Below, one piece after another: positions 45,412 to 54,803 of a stretch of 64,000 nucleotides of DNA. The DNA lies in the NCBI GenBank assembly GCA_016708345.1, contig JADJFX010000002.1, positions 248,001 to 312,000 of the forward strand, read 5' to 3'. Under the pieces are notes generated by a model. The model searched no databases. It saw only the letters and a list, made by a program, of their open reading frames with translations, and had not been told where the DNA came from. The translations under genes were made by a program, and so were the position numbers. Origin of the DNA: Candidatus Rhodoferax bjergmarkensis (lineage in GTDB: Bacteria > Pseudomonadota > Gammaproteobacteria > Burkholderiales > Burkholderiaceae_C). Position 1 is the stretch's first letter. Each line of letters starts with the position of its first letter.

Positions 45412-45852
45412 ATGGCTGAACGAACTGTTTTCCAATCCATGTCTCAGCGGCATCTGATCAGCCTCGGCCCGCACGCCAGCATTTCGGAAGCCGCGTGCAT
45501 CATGACCAAAGCCAACTGTGGCAGTGTGCTGATTCTGGACACCCCTGGCACCTTGCTGGGCATTGTTACCGAGCGCGATTTGATGACGAGGGTGCTGGCC
45601 AAGGCGCTGAACCCCGAGAAGACTCAAGTGTCTGATGTGATGACCCTGAACCCTTATTGCGTGGCACCCGAAGTGTTGGTATCAGATGCTGTGCTGATCA
45701 TGATCGAGCGCGGTTTCCGCCATTTACCCATCGTGACGCAAGCCGGCAAAATTTTGGGTGTATTTTCAGTGCGTGATGCCTTGCCGCGCGAGATTGGTGC
45801 AGCCGTCAGCCTGGCTGAGTTCCATGAACAGGTCAATGACGCACTTGGCTAG
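45412..45852 (+). CDS. CBS-domain protein
   Basis: A 146-residue protein made of two CBS units (about 10-65 and 75-130; GSVLILDTPGTLLGIVTERDL and HLPIVTQAGKILGVFSVRDAL). CBS pairs bind adenine nucleotides and sense energy state. It begins 25 bp after the korB-like gene on the same strand, with AAAGGA upstream, so it probably regulates or accompanies the oxidoreductase. Confidence 0.88.
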   Translation: MAERTVFQSMSQRHLISLGPHASISEAACIMTKANCGSVLILDTPGTLLGIVTERDLMTRVLAKALNPEKTQVSDVMTLNPYCVAPEVLVSDAVLIMIERGFRHLPIVTQAGKILGVFSVRDALPREIGAAVSLAEFHEQVNDALG

Positions 45853-45881
45853 GCATTGAACAAGAAGCTGGACTAAGCCTG

Positions 45882-46481
45882 TCAGGGCAGGGGAGCTATG
45901 CTGATATATGAAAGTTGCGTTACCGGTTTCACAGGGGTTACTGTGGTTGTCATTTGCCCGGGACCATTGACCCGACGTGCACCGTTAAAGCGCTGATTCC
46001 AGTATGTTACAGCCATGTCTTCTACTCGCACCTCTCCACCTGGCTTGGGAGAGTGAATGAATTTTCCTTCACCCACATAAATGCCCACATGGCTGAAGGC
46101 GCGGCGCATGGTGTTAAAAAATACCAGATCACCGGGCTGCAACTCGGTTCGTTCAATTTTTTCAGTTGCAGCCGCTTGTTGCTCAGCCTTTCGTGGCAGT
46201 ATCAAACCAATGGTCTGACCGTAAATGGCACGCACAAAACCGCTGCAGTCAAACCCGGTTTCCCCTGATTCTCCGCCAGCGCGATAGGGAGCACCCAGAA
46301 AACCTTTGGCCGTCACCACAAGCTCAGTTGCCTTCTGACTGATGGACTGTCTGACTTGTTCTATTCTGGGTAGGAAACCCTTGTTTGCAAACAACTGGTC
46401 CATCTCGTCTGCCGCACCCGAAGGGGTCGCTTGTGCATTGCAGGCAATTAAAAGGGTGGCAAGAATGGCAGAAAAACGCAT
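45882..46481 (-). CDS. NlpC/P60 family murein peptidase
   Basis: About 199 residues. A signal peptide (MRFSAILATLLIACNAQA) comes first, then a NlpC/P60 domain with the catalytic cysteine in FDCSGFVRAIYGQ, the histidine in AFSHVGIYVGEGKFIHS and the third polar residue downstream. It would cut peptide cross-bridges of peptidoglycan in the periplasm. An upstream in-frame ATG at 46493 is less likely because it would lengthen the signal n-region. It converges on the CBS gene. Confidence 0.88.
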   Translation of the reverse strand: MRFSAILATLLIACNAQATPSGAADEMDQLFANKGFLPRIEQVRQSISQKATELVVTAKGFLGAPYRAGGESGETGFDCSGFVRAIYGQTIGLILPRKAEQQAAATEKIERTELQPGDLVFFNTMRRAFSHVGIYVGEGKFIHSPKPGGEVRVEDMAVTYWNQRFNGARRVNGPGQMTTTVTPVKPVTQLSYISIAPLP

Positions 46482-46691
46482 ATCTGAGAGCATACTTGCA
46501 GTTTTGTGGGGCTGTCAACGCTGATGTTGATTCTTGATTTAACTTGTAACGTGTTGATTTATAAGAATTTTATTGTTTGTAACGAAATTTGACTGTTTGC
46601 AGGCAGTGGCTGATTGACAGTATTTAGTCCTTCGCCTGCGGTCTAATTGTGATGTTTTTCAAAATTGCTCAACCCATCCAGAAAGTATTGC

Positions 46692-47294
46692 ATGTTGCTC
46701 GACGTCACCCAATCCCAACTCGTTCTGGTGGACTATCAAGCCCGCCTGATGCCTGTCATTTTTGAAGGCACCGTAGTGCTTGCCAACGCAGTGCGGTTGG
46801 CGCAAGTGGCCCGCTTGTTGACGGTGCCGACCTGGGGCACCGAGCAAAATCCGTCCAAACTTGGGGAAAATCTACACGAATTGAAAGCTTTGTGCGCTCA
46901 GACCTTGAGCAAGATGCATTTCAGTGCAGTAGAGGAAGGCTTGGCAGAGTGGCTGCGCCCTCCCACCAAAGCACCGCAAGGCAACGCCCGTAGCCTGCCC
47001 AAACACCTGCAAAAGCCGATGAACCAAGCCGCTGAGCGCAACACAGTGGTCATTGCCGGTTGCGAGACGCACATCTGTTTGCTCCAAACAGCGCTGGATT
47101 TGCTGGAAGACGAGTTCGAAGTGTGGGTGGTGACTGACGCCTGCAGCTCGCGCTCAGAGCGCAACCGCGATGCCGCCTTTGATCGTCTGGCGGGTGCAGG
47201 TGCCGAATTGGTTACAACCGAGATGGTGATCTTTGAATGGTTGCGTACCGCTGAACATCCGGACTTCAAAGCAGTGCAAGATTTGGTTAAATAA
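46692..47294 (+). CDS. Isochorismatase-like cysteine hydrolase (YcaC type)
   Basis: A 200-residue protein of the isochorismatase family. It has QLVLVDYQARLM with the catalytic Asp near residue 14, the Lys region around KMHFSAVEE, and the catalytic Cys in VIAGCETHICLLQTALDL. The substrate is unknown. The ATG at 46692 matches family starts; the upstream 210 bp is AT-rich with two TTGATTT words near 46532 and 46555. Confidence 0.86.
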   Translation: MLLDVTQSQLVLVDYQARLMPVIFEGTVVLANAVRLAQVARLLTVPTWGTEQNPSKLGENLHELKALCAQTLSKMHFSAVEEGLAEWLRPPTKAPQGNARSLPKHLQKPMNQAAERNTVVIAGCETHICLLQTALDLLEDEFEVWVVTDACSSRSERNRDAAFDRLAGAGAELVTTEMVIFEWLRTAEHPDFKAVQDLVK

Positions 47295-47433
47295 TCCAAA
47301 CTGCGCAGTGGTTGAGCCAAACATGCGAAAACTGCGTTCTAAATCAAACCCGTGCTTAACGGTTCCGTGTGTCCTTGCTCGTCGGAAAGTCAAGATGCAG
47401 AGTCACGACTGAAAAATGTAAATTCCATTCGAT

Positions 47434-48129
47434 TTAATCCATTGTGTTACCACCCTCTTGGCGGCAAAACAATAGGTGGTCATCAGGGGTGAATGCCGCG
47501 GCAAGCTGAAGCAGTTCGTCCGCTGTATTTGCATTGAAAAATGATTGAGGATCATCATTTGGTCGATCAAAGGGCACGATCACGGTTTTTTGCAGGGCTG
47601 CCCATGCGCCTGTTTTGCGTTCCCCTGCTTGGGTGTATTTCAGCAGACTGTCCCGTAACGATGCTCGCAAGAGGCAAAAAACTGGTTGGGGGCAAACCTT
47701 TGCATTGCTCTCTTTGCCAATCTCGGGAGCGGCGGCCATCGCAATGTCGGCATCCTGCGCTTGCAGGGCCAGTGCCAGTCTGGGTAGCAGATCAAGTGGA
47801 AACAAAGGTGTGTCGCACGGCACGGTCAGTAAATAAGGGGTTTTGCAATGTGTCAGACCGGTCAGGAAACCCGCCAGCGGACCCGCAAAGTCGGCCAAGT
47901 CATCTGGCCAGACAGGAACGCCAAATGACGCATAAACTGTTAAGTTGCGGTTGGCGTTGATTGCAACCTGTCCGATGCCACCACCCTTGAGCAGGCGGTG
48001 CAAGGCGTGCTGCGCCAGTGGAACACCGTTGAAAGTTTGCAAACCCTTGTCCACACCGCCCATGCGCAAGCCCTGACCCCCTGCCAAGACAAGACCGGTG
48101 ATGTCTTCGGGGGCGATGAGGCTATCCAC
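47434..48129 (-). CDS. mobA: Molybdenum cofactor guanylyltransferase
   Basis: A 231-residue nucleotidyltransferase that adds GMP to molybdopterin. The N-terminal LAGGQGLRMGGVDKGLQ is the family's GTP-binding motif, with PDDLADFAGPLAGFL and VPCDTPLFPLDL following. It overlaps moaA by eight bases. The pair makes the molybdenum cofactor used by nitrate reductase or xanthine dehydrogenase-type enzymes; none of these is in the window. Confidence 0.93.
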   Translation of the reverse strand: MDSLIAPEDITGLVLAGGQGLRMGGVDKGLQTFNGVPLAQHALHRLLKGGGIGQVAINANRNLTVYASFGVPVWPDDLADFAGPLAGFLTGLTHCKTPYLLTVPCDTPLFPLDLLPRLALALQAQDADIAMAAAPEIGKESNAKVCPQPVFCLLRASLRDSLLKYTQAGERKTGAWAALQKTVIVPFDRPNDDPQSFFNANTADELLQLAAAFTPDDHLLFCRQEGGNTMD

Positions 48130-49306
48130 CGATGTAGCTCATTTCGATGCGGCGTGCGCCAGTGCCGGTATCGGGTCCCATGGCGCTTCGCAGCTCGGAG
48201 TAGCGATCAACGCGGCCTTGCCAGATATGGCCGATGGCTGAAATAAGTTCGGTGTCGGTGGTATTTGACCGGATGAGTGAGCGCAGGTCGTAGCCTTGGG
48301 ATGCAAACAAACACAAATAGAGCTTGCCTTCGGTGGACAGCCGGGCGCGGTTGCAGTCTCCACAAAAAGCCTGAGTGACGCTGCTGATAACGCCGATTTC
48401 ACCGGCCCGCTTGTCGTGCTCGCCTTGGGCATTGGCATAGCCCCAGCGCTGCGCTGTTTCGCCAGGCTTAGAGGCCTGTAGCGGCACCAAGGGCATCTCA
48501 GCCCGGATTCGCGCAATGACCTCGCTGGAGGGCAGCACTTCATTCATGCGCCAGCCGTTGGTGGCCCCTACGTCCATGTATTCGATAAAGCGCAGCACCA
48601 CGCCGCTGCCTTTGAAATGCCGTGCCATGGGCAAAATTTCATGGTCATTGGTGCCGCGTTTGACCACCATGTTGATTTTTAACCCCGTGCTGCCAGCTTC
48701 CCCTGAGCTTTGCCCCAGCCCGGCGGTTTGTGCTGCGGCAATGCCGGCCAGCACCTGCGCCACCGGAAAATCCACATCGTTCATGCTGCGAAATACCTCG
48801 TCATTGAGTCCGTCCAGGCTAACGGTCACGCGACGCAGGCCAGCCGCCTTGAGGTCTCGTGCCTTGCGCCCCAGCAGCGAGCCGTTGGTGGTGAGGGTCA
48901 GATCGACTGGATAACCCGTTGGTGTGCGAAGCGTTGATAGCTGCTCAATCAGACGCTCAATATTCTTGCGCAGCAGGGGTTCGCCCCCGGTCAGGCGGAT
49001 TTTTTGTACACCATGGGCTACAAAGACTTTAGCGATGCGGGTGATTTCTTCAAACGAAAGTAAATCGGCATGTGGAAGGTAGCTGTAGTTGTTGTCAAAA
49101 ACTTGCTTGGGCATGCAGTAATTGCAGCGAAAGTTGCAGCGGTCGGTCACGCTGATGCGCAAGTCACGTAAAGGTCGCGCGTGAGTGTCAAGCAACAGGC
49201 CTTGGGTCGTCAAATGTGCCTTTGGGGCCAAGGATGCATCCGGGTTGGGCAAGGTCGCGCCACGTTGGTCAATCAAAGGCACGGTACGGGAGTTAAAAAT
49301 AGTCAT
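48122..49306 (-). CDS. moaA: GTP 3',8-cyclase MoaA
   Basis: A 394-residue radical SAM enzyme of molybdopterin synthesis. The radical SAM cluster is CNFRCNYC (near residue 62), and the second cluster's cysteines are in FCGDCNRARLSTEGKLYLC near the C terminus. TGGEPLLRKN is present and the protein ends in YIGG, the conserved GG tail needed for catalysis. The ATG at 49306 fits; longer versions have no support. The N terminus has about 45 extra residues before LRISVTDRC. Confidence 0.95.
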   Translation of the reverse strand: MTIFNSRTVPLIDQRGATLPNPDASLAPKAHLTTQGLLLDTHARPLRDLRISVTDRCNFRCNYCMPKQVFDNNYSYLPHADLLSFEEITRIAKVFVAHGVQKIRLTGGEPLLRKNIERLIEQLSTLRTPTGYPVDLTLTTNGSLLGRKARDLKAAGLRRVTVSLDGLNDEVFRSMNDVDFPVAQVLAGIAAAQTAGLGQSSGEAGSTGLKINMVVKRGTNDHEILPMARHFKGSGVVLRFIEYMDVGATNGWRMNEVLPSSEVIARIRAEMPLVPLQASKPGETAQRWGYANAQGEHDKRAGEIGVISSVTQAFCGDCNRARLSTEGKLYLCLFASQGYDLRSLIRSNTTDTELISAIGHIWQGRVDRYSELRSAMGPDTGTGARRIEMSYIGG

Positions 49307-49416
49307 GGTTGACAGTGTGTTGGCCCAGTGCCTGAGCATGGATTTTGGCATGTTTTGCGGTTTGTCTGTGGTACATAATGCCCATTCGTTATTCAATTGA
49401 ACTCCGGGGGCCGCCA

Positions 49417-50244
49417 TTGTTGACACTTGAAGAATTACTCGCAAGCAAGGTTGCTTTACCCAGCATTCCGAAAGTCATAGCACTGCTGTTAAGTGAGCTC
49501 GATCGCGATGAGCCGGATCTGAAAAAGATTAGCCAGCTCATCAACACCGACCCCGTGTTGACAACGCGCCTGCTCAAGCTAGCCAATTCTGCGCAGTTCC
49601 AGTTGGCCAACAAAATTGGCAGCGTGTCGGAAGCGCTTGCGCTGATGGGTCTCAATCAGGTTCGATCGCTGACCACGGCGGCGGCGGTTGCAAGTGCGTT
49701 CAAGGCAGTTCCGGGAATGGACATGCATCAGTTTTGGGGTTATAGCCTCAATGTCGGCAAATTGTCACGAATGCTCAGCGGCATGATTCGCCAAAATCAA
49801 GGGGCCGCCTTTACCGCCGGTTTGATCCACTGCATTGGCGAATTGGTTTTACATCTGGGCATGCCTACCGAGATGGCGACCCTGAACCAACAAATATCTC
49901 CATTCGACCCTAAGCGTGTTGCAGCCGAGCGCAGGCTGTTGGGCTATAGCTATGCTGATGTGGGGTCTGGCTTTGCAAGGGAATGGCAGTTTCCCCAGCC
50001 GATTGTGGATGCGTTGGAAAACCAGTGTCGGCCGTTTGAAAACGACGTGTACGAACCGATGGCTGGGGTTTTGCATTTGGCCGTCTGGCGTGGCCGCGCC
50101 AAGGAGGCAGGTTACAACGATGAGGATTTGACTAGTCATTTCCCCGATGCTGTTGCATTGGCTTTGGGTATCGACATCGACATGGCACTGCAGCAAGATC
50201 CGATTGAGTGGACCGTCAAAGCAGAAGTTGATGTTTTGGTCTGA
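49417..50244 (+). CDS. HDOD-domain protein
   Basis: About 275 residues with an HDOD domain (an HD-related fold lacking the hydrolase metal site) over residues 1-200: ALPSIPKVIALLLSELDRDEP, INTDPVLTTRLLKLANSAQF and SVSEALALMGLNQVRSLT. HDOD proteins take part in signalling, often in motility or cell-cycle control. TTG at 49417 (or 49420), behind a GGGGG stretch, gives the start used by related proteins; an ATG at 49378 would add 13 residues. It is divergent from moaA. Confidence 0.82.
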   Translation: MLTLEELLASKVALPSIPKVIALLLSELDRDEPDLKKISQLINTDPVLTTRLLKLANSAQFQLANKIGSVSEALALMGLNQVRSLTTAAAVASAFKAVPGMDMHQFWGYSLNVGKLSRMLSGMIRQNQGAAFTAGLIHCIGELVLHLGMPTEMATLNQQISPFDPKRVAAERRLLGYSYADVGSGFAREWQFPQPIVDALENQCRPFENDVYEPMAGVLHLAVWRGRAKEAGYNDEDLTSHFPDAVALALGIDIDMALQQDPIEWTVKAEVDVLV

Positions 50245-50266
50245 GCGCCTAGCGATCGCGACGGAG

Positions 50267-50842
50267 TTAGCGCAGCGGTGCCAGTTGCGTGGCCGCGTAG
50301 TTTTGCTCGGGGTTGACGGAATCGTGGGTAACTGAAACGCTTTTGGGAAGGCTCAATGAGCGCCTAGTGCGGCGGCGGTCAAGCACAGAGATGGGTTCGT
50401 CGTCGCTCTGGATTTTTGGGGCCGGATCTTTGACCCAAAATTTTGGATCAGGCAACACAGAGAACGGATAGTTCCTGTCAGGCGAGAATCTCCATGAAAT
50501 GATGTACTTTGAGTGGTCTACTGTGGGATCCATGCGGTCGAGTTCATGCCGCAATTGTTGTTCCAGCGCCGGTGCGTAGCGCAGCAGCTTTTCATTCCAT
50601 TTCAGCATCACGACTTGAATATGGACCTCATCTGTTTTGTTCGATCTCCTAACAATGAGGGTCTCGCAGCCTAGCCACTCAATGGGAATGCCATGCATCC
50701 GAAGCGTGTCTTTAAACACCACGCGAATGGTTTCACGCCGAGAACTGGCTGGTTGTTCCGAATGGTTTGCCAGCATGGACTCCGCTGAAACACTGCTGGG
50801 CGGTTCACTTGGTTTTCTGTGTCGTTTCAAAAATTCGAGCAT
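50267..50842 (-). CDS. Hypothetical protein, basic
   Basis: A 191-residue product with no family recognised. The N-terminal 60 residues are polar and basic; the middle has HGIPIEWLGCETLIVRRSNK and VHIQVVMLKWNEKLLRYAPALEQQL; the C terminus holds DRRRTRRSLSLPKSVS. No signal peptide or membrane segment is seen. It lies 55 bp after the lipoprotein gene on the same strand, so the two probably act together. It converges with the HDOD gene. Confidence 0.6.
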   Translation of the reverse strand: MLEFLKRHRKPSEPPSSVSAESMLANHSEQPASSRRETIRVVFKDTLRMHGIPIEWLGCETLIVRRSNKTDEVHIQVVMLKWNEKLLRYAPALEQQLRHELDRMDPTVDHSKYIISWRFSPDRNYPFSVLPDPKFWVKDPAPKIQSDDEPISVLDRRRTRRSLSLPKSVSVTHDSVNPEQNYAATQLAPLR

Positions 50843-50897
50843 GTGATTTGTTCCTGTTGTAGCTAGACAGCGATTCGACGACACAGCTATGCATTTG

Positions 50898-51473
50898 TTA
50901 CCGCGTGGTGACGATCGCCGGCCCCATGTCTTGCAGTGGACCCAGTGGATTGGTGTTGACCTCGACTTCGTTGATGTGGGGCTGGCCGCTCCAAGCGCGG
51001 TAAACGACCACATCATTGACCAAAAGAATCAGTGCCTTGAAGCGCCATCCGGTAGTTTCGGTTCGGCGTGAGAAATTGGTGAAATCAGTAAAAAAATTAC
51101 CGGTGCGTGCTCGCAATATTCGCGCTGCTGGTATTTCCCATCCACGGCATGCATCACGTGCTTCCAAGCAAGCCAGCACTCCCGGGTCGAGATCTTCGCG
51201 CTTGATTAGGGAGCTTGGTACAAAGCGGCGCACGATATCGGCGTGTGTCAAAATGGACGTGTTTGGCTGCTTGACCGGGTCAATGTCCATCTTCGCTAGG
51301 TCGGTGACATTGCTTTTCATTGGAACCAAACCTTCAATGGAAGTGCGTGCTTCCTCAAAGGTTTCAAAAGGCGAAGATTGACTACGTGCCTTGGGCAGCA
51401 TGGAAGAACAGCCGCTTAGGAGCAAAGCCAAAGTAATGAATACGCCCCCCCAGATGATTTTGAGCTGCACCAT
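50898..51473 (-). CDS. Hypothetical lipoprotein
   Basis: A 191-residue exported protein: a hydrophobic N-terminal segment (about 5-20) ending in the lipobox LLLSG-CSSML, so acylation at Cys 22 is likely. The mature part is mixed, with RREDLDPGVLACLEARDACRGWEI and GWRFKALILLVNDVVVYRAWSGQP as the most ordered stretches. No known family is recognised. It heads a two-gene unit with the preceding entry. Confidence 0.65.
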   Translation of the reverse strand: MVQLKIIWGGVFITLALLLSGCSSMLPKARSQSSPFETFEEARTSIEGLVPMKSNVTDLAKMDIDPVKQPNTSILTHADIVRRFVPSSLIKREDLDPGVLACLEARDACRGWEIPAARILRARTGNFFTDFTNFSRRTETTGWRFKALILLVNDVVVYRAWSGQPHINEVEVNTNPLGPLQDMGPAIVTTR

Positions 51474-51618
51474 GGTCGCCCCGGCTTTGTTAAGTTGATG
51501 GACAAAACGACTGAAAATTCAAGTCATTCGGGCATATTGTTATCCAAAAATTAAAGCGTAAGCGGGGATCCCGATGAATGAATTGAAATTTTTGCGCAAG
51601 CTCGCTATGACAAAATTT

Positions 51619-53442
51619 TTAATTAAAAGCGAATTGTTCTTTGTCCATCTGCATCACGGAACGGGTGGACGCTAGCGCCCCCCATCGATGCGCATTGGCA
51701 CGTGGCAACAGGCGTTCAAAGAAGAACTCAGCCGTTTGAATCTTGGCTTGATAGAACTCTTTTGATTCCTTGCCTTCGCCGCTGGTCAGCAGTTCAGTGG
51801 CTTTGACCGCTTGCAAGGCCCAGTGGAAGGCCATCATCATGTAGCCGGAGTACATCAGGAAGTCCACGCTGGCGGAACCCACCAGTTCTCGGTCTTTACG
51901 CGCACGCAGCATGATTGCGGTGGTCAATACGTTCCACTCACCCGCGCGCATGGACAAAACGCGTGCCATTTTTCCGAGTGGTCCGCGATCGAGTAGATGC
52001 GGCTTGGTGAACTTCAGGATTTTCATCGAATAGTCCCGCACACACTTGCCCTTGGAACTTAGCAGCACTTTTCGTCCCAACAGGTCTAGTGCCTGGATGC
52101 CGGTGGTACCTTCATACAGCGTGGAGATGCGGGCATCGCGCACAATTTGCTCCATACCATGCTCATGCACATAGCCATGGCCGCCAAACACCTGCATGCC
52201 CAAATTGGCAGCTTCCAGCCCCATTTCGGTCAAAAAACCTTTGAGAATAGGGGTGAAAAATCCCAAGTGGTTGTCGTAACGCTTGTGCTTGGATTTTTCT
52301 CCTGCCAACATTGCGCAGAACATTTTGTCGGCCAGTTGCATGGTGCTGTAAATCATGGCCCTTCCGCCTTCAGCAATGGCTTTTTGAGTCAGTAGCATGC
52401 GCCGAACATCAGGGTGCCAGATCAGCGCGTCTGCGGCAGCATCGGGTTCTTTTTTGCCCGACAAAGCGCGCATGGAGCGGCGCTCCTTGGCGTAGGGCAG
52501 GGCACCTTGGAATGAAGCTTCGGCATGTGTCACGCCCTGAATGGCAGTGCCCAAACGTGCCGTGTTCATGAAGGTGAACATGGCCTCCAGTCCCTTGTTC
52601 GGTTCACCGACCATGTAACCGACGGCATCGTCAAAGTTCAGCACGGCGGTGGCATTGGCGTGAATGCCCATTTTGTGTTCAAGCGAACCACATACCACCA
52701 AATTACGTTCACCCAGAGAACCGTCTGGTTTGACGTTGAACTTAGGTACCACAAACAGCGAGATGCCACGGGTGCCAGCGGGTGCGTCGGGCAGGCGTGC
52801 CAGCACGATGTGGATGATGTTTTCCGTCAGATCATGTTCGCCAGCAGAGATGAATATCTTGGTGCCGGTGACAAGATAGCTGCCGTCAGGTTGAGGGACG
52901 GCTTTTGTTTTGACCTGTGCCAAATCTGTGCCGCATTGAGGTTCCGTCAGGCACATGGTGCCCGACCAAGCGCCCGAGACCAGCGATGGTAAATACTGTT
53001 GCTTCTGTTTTTCGGTGCCGTACTGCAACAAGGTATTGATACAGCCCACACTCAAGCCCGGGTACATGGTGAACGACCAGTTGGCCGTGCCCATCATTTC
53101 GGTCTTGAAAATATTGATGGACATGGGCAAGCCCTGTCCGCCATATTCTGTGGGAAATGCCAACCCCTGCCAGCCGCCCTCGACATACTGCTTGTAGGCA
53201 TTCTTGAAGCCGGCGGGGGTGGTGACCACACCGTCTTTGAGGCTGCAACCCTCTTTGTCGCCTGAAAGATTTAACGGTGCCAACACTTCTTCACACAAGG
53301 TGGCCGCACCTTCCAATATGGCGTCGACCATGTCGGGGGTGGAGTCAGCACCGTTGGACAGCTTGGCGTAGTGGGCCGGGTAATCCAGCACCTCGTTCAT
53401 CAGGAAGCGCATATCGCGCAGGGGGGCTTTGTAGAGGGCCAT
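51619..53442 (-). CDS. Acyl-CoA dehydrogenase (FadE-type, long C-terminal extension)
   Basis: A 607-residue FAD enzyme that makes trans-2-enoyl-CoA. It has GWQGLAFPTEYGGQGLP, TMCLTEPQCGTDLAQVKT (FAD/substrate loop), KIFISAGEHDL, and VFGGHGYVHEHGMEQIVRDARISTLYEGTTGIQALDLLG with the catalytic Glu region. The extra C-terminal domain after about 480 is typical of the 600-residue subgroup. It is the last gene of a four-gene set with thiolase, MaoC and SDR genes, all on one strand. AGGAG precedes the ATG. Confidence 0.94.
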   Translation of the reverse strand: MALYKAPLRDMRFLMNEVLDYPAHYAKLSNGADSTPDMVDAILEGAATLCEEVLAPLNLSGDKEGCSLKDGVVTTPAGFKNAYKQYVEGGWQGLAFPTEYGGQGLPMSINIFKTEMMGTANWSFTMYPGLSVGCINTLLQYGTEKQKQQYLPSLVSGAWSGTMCLTEPQCGTDLAQVKTKAVPQPDGSYLVTGTKIFISAGEHDLTENIIHIVLARLPDAPAGTRGISLFVVPKFNVKPDGSLGERNLVVCGSLEHKMGIHANATAVLNFDDAVGYMVGEPNKGLEAMFTFMNTARLGTAIQGVTHAEASFQGALPYAKERRSMRALSGKKEPDAAADALIWHPDVRRMLLTQKAIAEGGRAMIYSTMQLADKMFCAMLAGEKSKHKRYDNHLGFFTPILKGFLTEMGLEAANLGMQVFGGHGYVHEHGMEQIVRDARISTLYEGTTGIQALDLLGRKVLLSSKGKCVRDYSMKILKFTKPHLLDRGPLGKMARVLSMRAGEWNVLTTAIMLRARKDRELVGSASVDFLMYSGYMMMAFHWALQAVKATELLTSGEGKESKEFYQAKIQTAEFFFERLLPRANAHRWGALASTRSVMQMDKEQFAFN

Positions 53443-53469
53443 GATTTGTTACTCCTATTAACGTGAAAG

Positions 53470-54762
53470 TTAACGCTCGATGATGGCAACCACGCCCTGA
53501 CCACCTGCTGCGCAGATGGAGATCAGGCCGCGGCCGGAACCTTTGTGGTCAAGCATCTTGGCCAGTGTGGCAACAAGGCGACCGCCTGTTGCGGCGAACG
53601 GGTGGCCGGCGGCCAGCGAACTGCCGTTGATGTTGAGTTTTTTCATGTCGATCTTGCCCAGCGGCTTGTCCAAACCTAGTTTTTCCTTGCAGAATTTCTT
53701 GTCTTCCCAGGCTTTGAGGGTACACAGCACTTGCGCGGCAAAGGCTTCGTGGATTTCGTAGTAGTCAAAGTCTTGCAGTTTCAGGCCAGCGCGCTCCAGC
53801 ATGCGGGGCACGGCGTAGGCGGGGGCCATCAACAGACCTTCTTTTTTGTCAAAGAAGTCCACTGCGGCCACTTCACTGAAGGTGATGTAGGCCAACACCG
53901 GCAAATTGCGCGCTTTTGCCCAGTCTTCGCTGGCCAGCAGGACGGCAGACGCACCATCGGTGAGCGGGGTGGAGTTGCCCGCGGTGAGTGTGCCTTTTTC
54001 CGGTGCCACTTTTTTGTCGAAGACGGGCTTGAGTGAGCGCAGCTTTTCGATGGTGAGGTCGGCGCGCAGGTTGTTGTCTTTGCTCACGCCTTTGAAGGGC
54101 GTCATCAGGTCGTTGAAAAATTCGGCCTCATAGGCTTTGGCCAGATTATGGTGGCTCCGCAGGGCCAGTGCGTCTTGATCTTCGCGGCTAATGTTCCACT
54201 CCTGCGCCATCAACTCGGCGTGCTCGCCCATGGAGAAACCGGTGCGTGGCTCGCCATTGCGCGGCAAGGAGGGCTGAACCAGCATGGCGGGTCGAATTTT
54301 GGACAGTGCAGTCAAGCGCTGAGCGGTCGTTTTGGCACGACTCGCCTCCAGCAGGATTTTGCGCAGTTTTTCATTGACGCCGATCGGTGCGTCAGATGTG
54401 GTGTCCACACCGCCAGCAATGCCGCAGTCAATGTGACCCAAGGCGATCTTGTTGGCCACCACCATGGCCGCTTCCAAGCCGGTGCCGCAAGCTTGCTGCA
54501 AGTCAAAGGCTGGGGTATCACGCGACAGCGTGGTGGACAAAACGCACTCGCGCACCAAATTGAAGTCGCGTGAATGCTTCATAACCGCACCACCCACCAC
54601 ATCGCCCAAGCGCTCTCCGTGCAAATTGAAACGGTCGACCAGACCTTGCAGGGTGGCCGTGAACATTTCTTGGTTGGATGCATTGGAGTACACCGTGTTG
54701 GAGCGGGCGAAGGGAATGCGATTGCCGCCAATGATGGCGACGCGACGAATGGTAGTGGTCAT
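53470..54762 (-). CDS. Thiolase (acetyl-CoA C-acyltransferase)
   Basis: A 430-residue thiolase that cuts 3-oxoacyl-CoA. The acyl-carrying cysteine is in DLQQACGTGLEA (near residue 90), the His in YEIHEAFAAQ and the second Cys in ICAAGGQGVVA. NGSSLAAGHPFAATGGR is the fourth family motif. It is closer in length to FadI-type enzymes than to PhaA. It is 27 bp upstream of the acyl-CoA dehydrogenase gene on the same strand. Confidence 0.93.
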   Translation of the reverse strand: MTTTIRRVAIIGGNRIPFARSNTVYSNASNQEMFTATLQGLVDRFNLHGERLGDVVGGAVMKHSRDFNLVRECVLSTTLSRDTPAFDLQQACGTGLEAAMVVANKIALGHIDCGIAGGVDTTSDAPIGVNEKLRKILLEASRAKTTAQRLTALSKIRPAMLVQPSLPRNGEPRTGFSMGEHAELMAQEWNISREDQDALALRSHHNLAKAYEAEFFNDLMTPFKGVSKDNNLRADLTIEKLRSLKPVFDKKVAPEKGTLTAGNSTPLTDGASAVLLASEDWAKARNLPVLAYITFSEVAAVDFFDKKEGLLMAPAYAVPRMLERAGLKLQDFDYYEIHEAFAAQVLCTLKAWEDKKFCKEKLGLDKPLGKIDMKKLNINGSSLAAGHPFAATGGRLVATLAKMLDHKGSGRGLISICAAGGQGVVAIIER

Positions 54763-54803
54763 GAAAAGTCCTGAATAAACGATGAAAAAATAAAAGATTC
54801 GGC

